Assembly (NCBI GenBank): GCA_964648485.1
Contig: CAZYOF010000028.1
Coordinates: forward strand, 1-30,369
Source: DAIOEK01 sp964648485
Lineage (GTDB): Bacteria; Chloroflexota; Anaerolineae; Anaerolineales; Anaerolineaceae
DNA: 30,369 nucleotides
Reading direction: 5' to 3'
The notes beneath the pieces were generated by a model, which had not been told where the DNA came from, made no database searches, and worked only from the letters and a program-made list of their open reading frames with translations. Position numbers and translations under genes: made by a program. This document shows, piece by piece, positions 22,673 to 30,324 of the stretch (position 1 is its first letter; each line of letters starts with the position of its first letter).

Positions 22673-23100
22673 AATCCAACCTATCTCCTCCATATGTAAT
22701 GGGAGGTCAGTCTGTAGCAAATTTTTCAGCCATGAAAGTGAAGTGTGATGCTACCAATTTACAATATTCAACAATGTGTGTCAATCAATAATTGGTGATA
22801 TCAAAACTAATGGCAACAAATTAGGTGGTGGAAAATACAATCTGAATATATTATTGGGGTATGCGGGGTGGAGAAAACCTGTATGAAGTGACAAGAATTA
22901 GTTGGGTTTCGCAAGGACCGCTCAACCCAACTAACCATCTTTTACAATCCCGATCTCTAGACAATGGCAGATTATTCATTGAACAACACAATGTCAGGTT
23001 ATTGGACTTGGGGCAATCAAAACCCACCACCCCAAGATAGTATTTATTGTTATGGGAGTTTTTTCATCCTCGATCGTTACAAGTAGGATAGGAAACCATC
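22673..23100. other. AT-rich divergent intergenic region with palindromes
   Basis: This 428-nt stretch separates divergent genes. It holds the REP-like palindrome at 22898-22934 and a long-loop inverted repeat CTTGGGG/CCCCAAG (23007-23013 with 23030-23036). No gene is seen, and no clear promoter could be assigned. Confidence 0.5.
22898..22934. repeat. REP-like palindrome, perfect copy
   Basis: The arms TTAGTTGGGTT (22898-22908) and AACCCAACTAA (22924-22934) pair perfectly over 11 bp around a 15-nt loop that includes TCGC. GTTGGGTT...AACCCAAC hairpins of this type are common dispersed repeats in cyanobacteria and other free-living bacteria. Related copies lie at 24.5, 25.1 and 25.7 kb. Confidence 0.75.
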
Positions 23101-24372
23101 ATGAAAAAACACATAATTTTCCTCATTATTGTATTAATAGTAATAACTAGTTGTACTGCATCTGAAGAGACGACCAATATAACGCCTGTTACATCAGAGA
23201 AGCTGACCGAAATAATAGAAACTATTACGCCTCAAGAATCCACATTGATTGCCACAAAATTTGTGGATGGGAATATACCCCAAGATACAGGAGGAGAGGG
23301 GAAATACAGTGAAAATTGTATTCAGATTACTGAGGAAAAAACAGAGCAAACCGAAAGAAAAGGTGTGGTTTATCTAAAGCCTAATCTAATGATAGGCAAG
23401 GGATTTAGTGGAGTTAATAGCAAATATGAATTATCAACTCATAACCTATCAGCTTTGAATGTTACCGAAGAGTATAAAGAAGCATATTATGATGTTTCGC
23501 CGGATGGCAAGTATTTAGCATTTTTTATCGGAGGTAAAAGAACTACAGAAAATAGTAAAAATAGAATAATTACAATATTTGATGTAAACGGTAAGTCAAT
23601 AATGAATATCAAAGGGTCCGTTGATTGGAGAACTGGTTACTGGTTAAGTAATGATCTGATTGCTATTGGAACGGGTTCATATCCTACAGTGATAAACCCT
23701 TTTACTGGCGAAGAAAAGCCAGGTTATGATTGGTATTTTGAATCACCAGGTGGGATATTGACTACTATTCGCCTCTGGGAGCAGAGTGGTTTTTTTAATA
23801 GCAGTGTAAACCTGATATTTTATATTCAGCAGGATGGTACGTTAATCTTATGGGATTTAAAACAAAAAGAGGAGATAATTAGAATTCCTACGCTTCTTCC
23901 TCAAGCAAAACCCCAATGGTCACCAGATTATTCAAGAATAGCATTTGCAAACTCTGGCATTGATAATAACGACTTTCAAGATGAAATATTTGTGTCTGAC
24001 ATGAACGGTGAAGTAACTCAGATTACAAATTTAGGCCAGTATTTTTCTGATGCAGTAATTTATGATTTGGCTTGGTCAAAAGATGGGCAAAATATTGCAT
24101 TCTTATTTAGAGATTTATCAGTAGCTCACCCATTAGATCAACTTGGCATAGTCAATATTCAAACAAAAGATATATCAAATTATTGTAATATCCCAGGCGC
24201 CATATCTAATAAAGATAATCTCGTATGGTCACCGACCCATAACGAATTATTAATTGGTCGGTTAGATGCAGAGAGTGATACATATAGTACTGTGTTGTTA
24301 AATATAGAAAACGGTACAGCTTCAACACTGGTAAAAGACCTGCTACCGGTTGATTGGGTTGTTTCACCATAA
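23101..24372 (+). CDS. Beta-propeller (TolB/PD40-like) lipoprotein
   Basis: This is a lipid-anchored extracytoplasmic protein of 423 aa. The signal peptide ends with lipobox ITSC, and a Thr/Glu-rich spacer of ~70 residues follows. The body carries repeated blades of the TolB/WD40-like type with D-G-K/D-Y-S turns: VSPDGKYLAFFIGG, LLPQAKPQWSPDYSRIAFANSG, LAWSKDGQNIAFLF and LVWSPTHNELLIG. Such propellers usually bind other proteins; the partner is unknown. The gene is clearly more AT-rich than the housekeeping genes, which suggests recent acquisition. A ribosome site (AGGA) lies upstream of the ATG. Confidence 0.75.
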   Translation: MKKHIIFLIIVLIVITSCTASEETTNITPVTSEKLTEIIETITPQESTLIATKFVDGNIPQDTGGEGKYSENCIQITEEKTEQTERKGVVYLKPNLMIGKGFSGVNSKYELSTHNLSALNVTEEYKEAYYDVSPDGKYLAFFIGGKRTTENSKNRIITIFDVNGKSIMNIKGSVDWRTGYWLSNDLIAIGTGSYPTVINPFTGEEKPGYDWYFESPGGILTTIRLWEQSGFFNSSVNLIFYIQQDGTLILWDLKQKEEIIRIPTLLPQAKPQWSPDYSRIAFANSGIDNNDFQDEIFVSDMNGEVTQITNLGQYFSDAVIYDLAWSKDGQNIAFLFRDLSVAHPLDQLGIVNIQTKDISNYCNIPGAISNKDNLVWSPTHNELLIGRLDAESDTYSTVLLNIENGTASTLVKDLLPVDWVVSP

Positions 24373-24633
24373 TCGCTATATCTTGCGTATTCGGGGACCG
24401 TCTGATTTTTTCCCACAATTCAAGAAGTCTGCGAAAGAACCAGAATATGGTGAATTTAATCGGCATGGTATTCGAACGTGGTGCGGAAGACCCCGAAGCG
24501 GCGGAGGTAGCCGGTTGACACGGATAAGGTAGGTTGGATTTGGATATGATTGTTGGGTTACGGTTTGACATCCTCAACTCAATATACGAACCCAAGAGGG
24601 CTTCTACAATTGAGCAATCATTAGGAGGTATTT
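24373..24633 (+). repeat. REP-like repeat region copy 1 with coding relic
   Basis: Segment A (24490-24530) and segment B (24537-24588) match copy 3 at 25668-25709 and 25780-25831. Segment B is identical over 52 nt except one base. Segment A, with its upstream part from ~24447, reads as an eroded protein C-terminus (MVFERGAEDPEAAEVA), and its last codons (LTRIR, stop) lie in another frame after a one-base deletion. The hairpin 1 part present in copies 2 and 3 is missing here. Confidence 0.7.
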
Positions 24634-25068
24634 ATGGTCGGATATTTTATATTTGGTAGTGCTGATGAATGCTTCAAGCTCTTTGGTAAATATATCAACG
24701 AAATGAGCAACCAGAAAAAAATTGTAATTGGGGAAAAACAATATTCTAACGAAGTAAAATTAATTCTCATACAGTATATTGTTGAAGGTCGGTTTACGCC
24801 CTTCCCTAAAAAGGAATATAGATATCTGAGCTATCGACCAAAAGAAAATGCGGCAGCAATAGAAGTCGGTGTTAGCAAGAATTTCCTAGATTTTAATGAT
24901 GAGGAGAGAAAGAATTTTATTATTACTTCGACTATGACCTCACTGGAGGTGACTAGGCAGAAACTGCAAAAAAAGAATATTGAAATTGATAAATATGATC
25001 TACTATTAGAAGACCTGAATATCGCATTCAATAGGTTTAAAAATGCTCAAGTAATTTCTGAGAATTAG
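24634..25068 (+). CDS. Small uncharacterised soluble protein
   Basis: This 144-aa acidic and lysine-rich protein has no signal peptide or membrane helix, and I do not recognise a family. Beta-strand-like blocks (MVGYFIFGS, EYRYLSYRPKENAAAIEVGV) precede a helical C-terminal half (DFNDEERKNFIITSTMTSLEVTRQKLQKKN). The size and the setting are reminiscent of small immunity-type proteins, but no motif supports that. The start is secure: AGGAGG lies 6 nt before the ATG. It is flanked on both sides by copies of one repeat family and is AT-rich. Confidence 0.6.
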   Translation: MVGYFIFGSADECFKLFGKYINEMSNQKKIVIGEKQYSNEVKLILIQYIVEGRFTPFPKKEYRYLSYRPKENAAAIEVGVSKNFLDFNDEERKNFIITSTMTSLEVTRQKLQKKNIEIDKYDLLLEDLNIAFNRFKNAQVISEN

Positions 25069-25078
25069 ATATAGTAAT

Positions 25079-25205
25079 GGGTAGGTTGGATTTCGCATAA
25101 AACGCTCAATCCAACACATCCATTATGGTATAGGTTTACGGAATGGTGGACTTAGAGAATATTACTGAGTTTCGGTTTGACACTCTCGCCCATCCAACAA
25201 GCCTG
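25079..25205 (+). repeat. REP-like repeat copy 2 (two hairpins)
   Basis: Hairpin 1 has arms GTTGGATT (25085-25092) and AATCCAAC (25108-25115) and is a compensated version of GTTGGGTT/AACCCAAC. Then comes a conserved core (GGAATGGTGGACTTAGAG), matching GGGACGGTGGATTTGGAT in copy 3. A degenerate second hairpin region containing CGGTTTGACA follows. The repeat begins 11 nt after the stop of the 144-aa ORF. Confidence 0.65.
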
Positions 25206-25264
25206 GCATTCAAGACGGTATCTACAAGCTCCGGTTCATTTAGCTTTTGATTAGAAAAATAACA

Positions 25265-25579
25265 ATGGACAAATATAGCAGGATTCAAACCTACCTTAAG
25301 AATGTTTCGTTCGGTTTGGTTTTGGGTTTAATAACATCCATATCATTCTTGTCGATGTTGATCATAGTTGGAATAAATTCTTCACAAAGTACCGCTAGAA
25401 TCGTACTTCTTTTTTGTTTTTTCTTATGGGGGACAATAGGTTTTTCGCTAATATTTAAGGAAAGAGTGTCAATAGGACCAATTTCAGTATCTGGTAATTT
25501 TGTTAAAGTTTTTGGGTATTTCATTATCATATACAATTGGACGTTGGTTGTATATTTTTTATTTCAATTTTTTAAGTGA
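25265..25579 (+). CDS. Small integral membrane protein
   Basis: This 104-aa protein has about three hydrophobic helices (LVLGLITSISFLSMLIIVGI, IVLLFCFFLWGTIGFSLIF, VFGYFIIIYNWTLVVYFLFQF) and a short basic N-terminus. I do not recognise a family. I chose the ATG at 25265; an in-frame TTG at 25247 is the alternative, and neither has a strong ribosome site. It lies between repeat copies 2 and 3 in the AT-rich region. Confidence 0.5.
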   Translation: MDKYSRIQTYLKNVSFGLVLGLITSISFLSMLIIVGINSSQSTARIVLLFCFFLWGTIGFSLIFKERVSIGPISVSGNFVKVFGYFIIIYNWTLVVYFLFQFFK

Positions 25580-26133
25580 CATGAATCTTGATAAAATAAA
25601 AATGCTAATGGAGAGTTAAATAATACAATGCGATTCTCAATGGTATCCTATTCATACTCTGTGGAAAACCCCGATGCGGTGCAGGTAGCCTGGCTGGCAC
25701 GGATAAGGTGAGTAGGGTGGGTTAATTGTTTTGTGTGTAAACCATCACCTCCTATCCGACATTAGTTTTCGGGACGGTGGATTTGGATTTGATTGTTGGG
25801 TTACGGTTTGACATCCTCAACTCAATATACGCGCTGAAGTGATATAGTAAAAAATCATACTCCGAACGACAGCCACCACCACGAGAGCGCCATTATAAGA
25901 CTGGCGTTTGATACATTGGTGCATCAACCTGGTTTTTGGTGGTTTTTCAGCAACTTTTAACTCTCAGAGTTAAGCTGTAATAAAAATAGCTTTCAACTTT
26001 CTCGTTTAAACTTTGAAACACGAATGATCATTAGGTGAGAATCTACTGATCAAAGAATCATTTCCAAAGCGGAAATTGATTGTTGATTTCTTATACTTAT
26101 CTCTGTTCGCCGCTGAAGTATGATATTCGATTG
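25580..26133. other. Gene-poor stretch with repeat copy 3 and palindromes
   Basis: This 554-nt stretch holds a 27-codon reading-frame relic (25628-25711), the rest of repeat copy 3 to 25831, and a short palindrome TTAACTCT-c-AGAGTTAA near 25957-25973. Beyond 25835 nothing gene-like is seen. Confidence 0.5.
25628..25831 (+). repeat. REP-like repeat copy 3 with coding relic
   Basis: The first part (25628-25711) reads as a short ORF ending VENPDAVQVAWLARIR, homologous to the relic of copy 1. Hairpin 1 (GTGGGTT...AAACCATCAC), the conserved core GGGACGGTGGATTTGGAT and segment B (25780-25831, 51 of 52 nt identical to 24537-24588) follow. This is the most complete copy of the family in the window. 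Confidence 0.7.
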
Positions 26134-26670
26134 TTAAAGGTCAATAAAGATGGTGGCATTCTTCAGACTGAGCTGACCATCAAGTACTCCCAGTGTGTTT
26201 TCAAGTTCTTCAATCTGATCTGCCAATTCACGTTCATTGACATTCACAACAAAATCAGATGAGAAACCCGCGTCTTTGTCAGTAACATTCACTCCCTGAC
26301 GAGCTGCATTTTGACGCATCTGGTTTATCTTACTAATTTGATCCTGTAAGAACCGCTGATGCTTTGGGGCAACCTCACGCCTCCAGGTGAGCCAATCCAC
26401 GATTGACTTCGTCTGCTCACTGATGGTGATCGTATTTTCTGAGTTTGCTTTTTGAATTAGTGATCTTATCTTGATCAGGCGTAGCTGTAAATCTTGAATT
26501 GCCTGTTTCTCTCGGGTGATTAATACAGCCGAACCACCATCTTTCTCGTGAGGATCTCTCACAGAAGATTGCCTGTACAAGTAATTGAGGATGAATTCGT
26601 GTTTCTTCTCGATTCGTTTTTCAATGGTGGGAATTTCTGCCAACGCTTCAGTTATCGTCAACTTTGCCAT
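26134..26670 (-). CDS. Coiled-coil protein of probable phage or mobile-element origin
   Basis: This 178-aa soluble helical protein has long charged helices. It starts MAKLTITEALAEIPTIEKRIEKK. A conserved-looking DPHEKDGGSAVLITREKQAIQDL follows, then WLTWRREVAP, and a final coiled coil (ERELADQIEELENTLGVLDGQL). The layout recalls small coiled-coil proteins found in phages and integrated elements, but I cannot name the family. AGGAGTG precedes the ATG by about 10 nt. It is alone on the minus strand near the end of the AT-rich region, consistent with a remnant of an inserted element. Confidence 0.6.
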   Translation of the reverse strand: MAKLTITEALAEIPTIEKRIEKKHEFILNYLYRQSSVRDPHEKDGGSAVLITREKQAIQDLQLRLIKIRSLIQKANSENTITISEQTKSIVDWLTWRREVAPKHQRFLQDQISKINQMRQNAARQGVNVTDKDAGFSSDFVVNVNERELADQIEELENTLGVLDGQLSLKNATIFIDL

Positions 26671-27057
26671 GTGATAAACACTCCTGATATATGGTTACAT
26701 TGGTAATTATGATTGACTTCCCTTATTGAGAATTATATATCTAATTAATTGGAAAGATATTTTTTATTATCAGTAATTCCTTCAAGTTCACCCCTTTTGT
26801 TTTAGAAACAACTGTCACAGGTGACAGGTAGAAAGACCTCCCTTTTGTGCGTAAAATGGAGGAGAAAGATAAAATTTGCTGTGTTGAACGAGAAATTTGC
26901 AAAATCTCATTTCATTACTAAATACAAACCACGCTCGGTCTGCAGGTATTGATTGCGATGGTCGAACCGCGTAATCAGGGTGTGCGCTGCCCGGCAGGCT
27001 CAGAAACAACATCTCTGTTATGATTACGCTACATCCATCCGAAAGGACTTCGCGCCT
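26671..27057. other. Intergenic region with two dyad structures
   Basis: This 387-nt divergent region is AT-rich at its left and normal at its right. It contains the dyad CTGTCAC-AG-GTGACAG (26812-26827) and a hairpin CCTCC...GGAGG with AT-rich inner pairing (26837-26862). No gene is seen. An open frame from 26953 joins the downstream gene but lacks a good start. Confidence 0.45.
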
Positions 27058-27714
27058 GTGAGACGAAACACAACAAAAGATCTCCTCTGGCTGGCGGCGC
27101 TGCTGGCTGTAACCGCAATCCTGCTCATCCCCTCCACCCGGCAGGGTTTCATTCACCTGACCACCGCTCATCCCTACCTGATGGGTTTTATCAAATTCGC
27201 CCTCCTCGCCACCCTGGGTGAACTGCTCGCCATACGCCTGACGGTCGGCGCGTGGCAGCAGCCGCGTGGTTTGGTCTGGCGGGTGCTGGTCTGGGGGCTG
27301 GTCGGGGTTGCTGTGACCTTCATGTTCGGATTCTATTCAGCAGGAGTTGCCGCGCTGGTTCAAAGTGGTGCCCTCCCGGTTGGCACCGGAGTCATCACCA
27401 AAGTGTTAATTGCCTTTTACACCAGCGCCATCATGAACCTGACCTTCGGACCGGCATTCATGGCTGCCCACCGCATCAGCGATACATACATTGACTTGCG
27501 CAGCAGTGGGAAGAATCCATCCTGGGGCGAGTTGAACAACAGCATCCGCTGGGGAGACTTCATCACCTTTGTGGTCGGCAAGACCATCCCCTTCTGGTGG
27601 ATCCCCGCGCATACGGTTACCTTCCTGCTGCCGGGGGTGTACCGGGTGGTTGTCGCGGCGTTCCTCTCCATCGTGCTGGGTGTAATCCTCATCTATGCCC
27701 GAAAACGGAATTAG
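27058..27714 (+). CDS. Mpv17/PMP22-like integral membrane protein
   Basis: This 218-aa protein has four or five membrane helices (DLLWLAALLAVTAILLIP, YLMGFIKFALLATLGELLAI, VWRVLVWGLVGVAVTFMFGFYSAGV, VVVAAFLSIVLGVILIYA). The segment WGDFITFVVGKTIPFWWIPAHTVTFLLP resembles the signature of Mpv17/PMP22-type proteins. The function of bacterial members is unknown. I chose the GTG at 27058, preceded by AAAGGAC, because the frame upstream (from TTG 26953) looks non-coding. GC-rich codon use contrasts with the genes to the left, so this is probably back in the core genome. Confidence 0.6.
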   Translation: MRRNTTKDLLWLAALLAVTAILLIPSTRQGFIHLTTAHPYLMGFIKFALLATLGELLAIRLTVGAWQQPRGLVWRVLVWGLVGVAVTFMFGFYSAGVAALVQSGALPVGTGVITKVLIAFYTSAIMNLTFGPAFMAAHRISDTYIDLRSSGKNPSWGELNNSIRWGDFITFVVGKTIPFWWIPAHTVTFLLPGVYRVVVAAFLSIVLGVILIYARKRN

Positions 27715-27771
27715 CTATACGCAAAACTTCGCAGGGGTATAATGAAGGTATCCCACCCAGTGAGGTAATCA

Positions 27772-29709
27772 ATGCAAGGTCATGGAAGAGGCGGCATGCG
27801 CAGCCTGATCACCGCCGCCGATGAAAAACCCAAAGTTACCATTTCCCTGTTGCGCCGGGTTCTGAAGTATGCGGTCCCTTATCACAAGCTGATCATCAGC
27901 ACCCTGCTCCTGATTCTGGTTACAACTGGATTAAATATTATTGATCCTCTGATCATGCGCGATCTGATCGATCGAACCATCCCCCAGAAGGATATCCACC
28001 GTCTGATTTTCCTCGCCCTGGCGATGCTGCTCATTCCTGCCATCAATGGCGGATTGAATGTGTTCCAACGCCGCCTTTCTGCCCGCATCGGCGAAGGAGT
28101 AATCTACGATCTGAGGGTGTCACTCTATGAAGTGTTACAGCGCATGTCTTTGCGCTTCTTCACCAACACAAAAGTCGGCGAACTGATGAGCCGTTTGAAT
28201 AACGATGTGGTTGGCGCTCAGAATGCCATCAGCAACACCATCGTCGGCATTATCACCAACCTGGTCCGCGCTGTGGTTGTGTTAATTGTCATGCTCAGCC
28301 TGGAATGGCGTCTCACGTTGATCAGCGTCGCCATCCTCCCCCTGTTCATCATCGCCACACGCCATATGGGCAACCGCCTGCGCGAGATCGCCCGCAATCA
28401 GATGGATGCCAATGCCCAGATGAACGCGCTGATGGGAGAGACCTTGAATATTGGCGGTACACTGCTGGTCAAACTATTCGGCAGAAGCGCATATGAAGTG
28501 GACCGGTTTAAAGAGCGTGCCGAGAATGTGCGAGATCTGGGTGTCCGCCGGGCTTTCATGGGTTCCATTTTTATCACCCTGGTCGGATTGGTGGCTGCCG
28601 TGGGTGGATCGTTGGTGTATGGTCTGGGCGGTTATTTTGTCATCCTGGGTGAGTTTAGCATCGGCACCATTGTCGCGCTCGGAGCATATCTGGGCGGGCT
28701 TTACAGCGCGCTGCAAAGCCTGGCAAATGCGCCGGTGGAGTTTTCGACTTCTATTGTCAGCTTTGAGCGGGTGTTTGAAGTAATCGATCTGCCAGTGGAT
28801 ATTGCTGAAAAACCGGATGCCATGGAACTGAGACAGGCTCGCGGTGAGATCAGCTTTGAGAATGTCAATTTTATTTATGAAATTGGTGATGAGTATTTGC
28901 TGAGTGATGTGCACCGCTATGGCAGCGTAGATAATGTAACCACTGTCCATTCTGGGAAAGCAGATTCAGGGGAAACCGAGACAAGCTCTTCCCGCAGCCA
29001 GGCGCGCAACAACGTGTTGCAGAACATCACTTTTCGCGTTGAACCCGGACAGTTGGTTGCGCTGGTAGGTCCAAGTGGCGCCGGAAAAACCACCCTCACC
29101 TATCTAATCCCCCGGCTATACGATCCCACCTCGGGTGTCATCCGGCTGGATGGGCATGATATCAAAGACATCTCGCTGGACTCGCTCTCGCGTCAGGTAG
29201 GGATGGTCACGCAGGAAACATACCTCTACCACGACACGATCCGCACCAACTTGCAATATGCAAAGCTTTCTGCCACCCAGCAAGAGATGGAAATGGCTTG
29301 CAAGGCAGCCAATATCCATCAATTCATCAGTGAATTACCCGATGGATACAACACCGTTGTCGGCGAACGCGGGTACCGTTTGAGTGGGGGCGAAAAACAG
29401 CGTATTGCACTCGCCCGGGTAATCCTTAAAGATCCCCGCATTCTGGTATTAGATGAAGCCACCAGTAACCTTGATAGTGAATCTGAGCAATTGATTCAGG
29501 AAGCCTTGAAACGCATCATGGTAAACCGCACCAGCATCGTTATTGCCCACAGGCTCAGCACAATTCTGGCAGCAGATCAAATACTGGTGATTGACCGTGG
29601 GCAGATTGTCGAGCGGGGAAACCACGAAAGTCTTCTCCGCTTACAGGGGTTGTACGCCAGTCTGTATAAGACGCAATTCCGTAAGGAATCGATCAATTCA
29701 AGTGAATAA
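27772..29709 (+). CDS. ABC exporter, fused permease and ATPase
   Basis: It is a half-transporter of the type IV (MsbA/MDR-like) exporter class that works as a dimer; the substrate is unknown. Six membrane helices fill residues ~30-330. The nucleotide-binding domain has Walker A GPSGAGKTT (from G433), Q-loop MVTQETYLYHDT, signature LSGGEKQR (L537-R544), Walker B ILVLDEATSNLD (D561, E562) and the H-loop IVIAHRLS. An unusual hydrophilic insertion of ~40 residues (about 372-415, with GKADSGETETSSSRSQARN) interrupts the start of the ATPase domain after FENVNFIYE. GAGGT lies 6 nt before the ATG. No partner half-transporter is adjacent. Confidence 0.93.
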   Translation: MQGHGRGGMRSLITAADEKPKVTISLLRRVLKYAVPYHKLIISTLLLILVTTGLNIIDPLIMRDLIDRTIPQKDIHRLIFLALAMLLIPAINGGLNVFQRRLSARIGEGVIYDLRVSLYEVLQRMSLRFFTNTKVGELMSRLNNDVVGAQNAISNTIVGIITNLVRAVVVLIVMLSLEWRLTLISVAILPLFIIATRHMGNRLREIARNQMDANAQMNALMGETLNIGGTLLVKLFGRSAYEVDRFKERAENVRDLGVRRAFMGSIFITLVGLVAAVGGSLVYGLGGYFVILGEFSIGTIVALGAYLGGLYSALQSLANAPVEFSTSIVSFERVFEVIDLPVDIAEKPDAMELRQARGEISFENVNFIYEIGDEYLLSDVHRYGSVDNVTTVHSGKADSGETETSSSRSQARNNVLQNITFRVEPGQLVALVGPSGAGKTTLTYLIPRLYDPTSGVIRLDGHDIKDISLDSLSRQVGMVTQETYLYHDTIRTNLQYAKLSATQQEMEMACKAANIHQFISELPDGYNTVVGERGYRLSGGEKQRIALARVILKDPRILVLDEATSNLDSESEQLIQEALKRIMVNRTSIVIAHRLSTILAADQILVIDRGQIVERGNHESLLRLQGLYASLYKTQFRKESINSSE

Positions 29710-29772
29710 GGATGGTACACCCTATTTGATATTTCCTTGTTTGCATACATCAGAACAGGTAAAATCGAGTCT

Positions 29773-30324
29773 ATGTATAAAACCGTTATTATCTTTTTGA
29801 TGATTGGCGCCCTGCTCAGCGGATGTAAACCCACGATACCGGAATTATCCAAAGCAGAAATCAAGGCTACCAATCAGGCACAAAAAGATGCGCTGATTCT
29901 GGAAATGACCCGCCAGCCAAACTACCAGCCAGAATTACCTGTTCTTCTCTCTCCTGAAGATTATTCTGTCATAAAAACACCCACAGCTACACTCAAGGTC
30001 AGGGTGTCAGATCCTGAAAACGATGCTCTTAAAATAACCGCATACGCCCGACCACGGACAGCAACTGATGAGTCTTTCAAAATTGTCCTCCTGCCTGATA
30101 CCCAAATTTACGCCATGTATTTTCCTGAAATCACGATTGCCCAAACTGAATGGATTATGACAAATAAAGAGAAGGAAAATATCGTTGCGGTGGCGCACCT
30201 GGGAGATAGTGTTCATGTCGGTGAAGATATCAAACAATGGGAAAACGCTTATCAGGCAATCCAGGTTTTAGGAACGGAATTACCATATGGCATAGTTGTC
30301 GGCAATCATGATCAGTGTCATTGA
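29773..30324 (+). pseudogene. Metallophosphoesterase lipoprotein, truncated near scaffold end
   Basis: The signal peptide ends in lipobox LLSGC. A linker and a short fibronectin-like stretch (PVLLSPEDYSVIKTPTATLKVRVSDPENDALKITAYAR) follow, then a calcineurin-like phosphoesterase domain beginning KIVLLPDTQIYA with VAHLGDSVH and GIVVGNHDQ. The frame stops with TGA right after GNHDQCH, so the later metal-binding motifs are absent. After the TGA the same frame stays open to the scaffold end. This could be a true nonsense mutation, interruption by a repeat, or an assembly error at the scaffold edge. I chose the ATG at 29773; an upstream TTG frame is open too. Confidence 0.7.

Noticed and set aside
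24350..24532. 60-aa ORF after the propeller lipoprotein
   Set aside because: It begins inside the end of the lipoprotein gene and its end is the frame-shifted relic seen in the repeat; it is not an independent gene.
22898..25831. Integron cassette array with attC sites
   Set aside because: GTTRRRY and RYYYAAC-like sequences occur, but in the reverse order to attC (GTTGGGT first), and no integrase or attI is visible. Kept as a cassette-like observation only.
26953..27057. 35-residue extension of the Mpv17-like protein from TTG
   Set aside because: The residues are Arg/Cys/Gln-rich with no sign of coding, and a GTG with AAAGGAC upstream fits the start of the protein.
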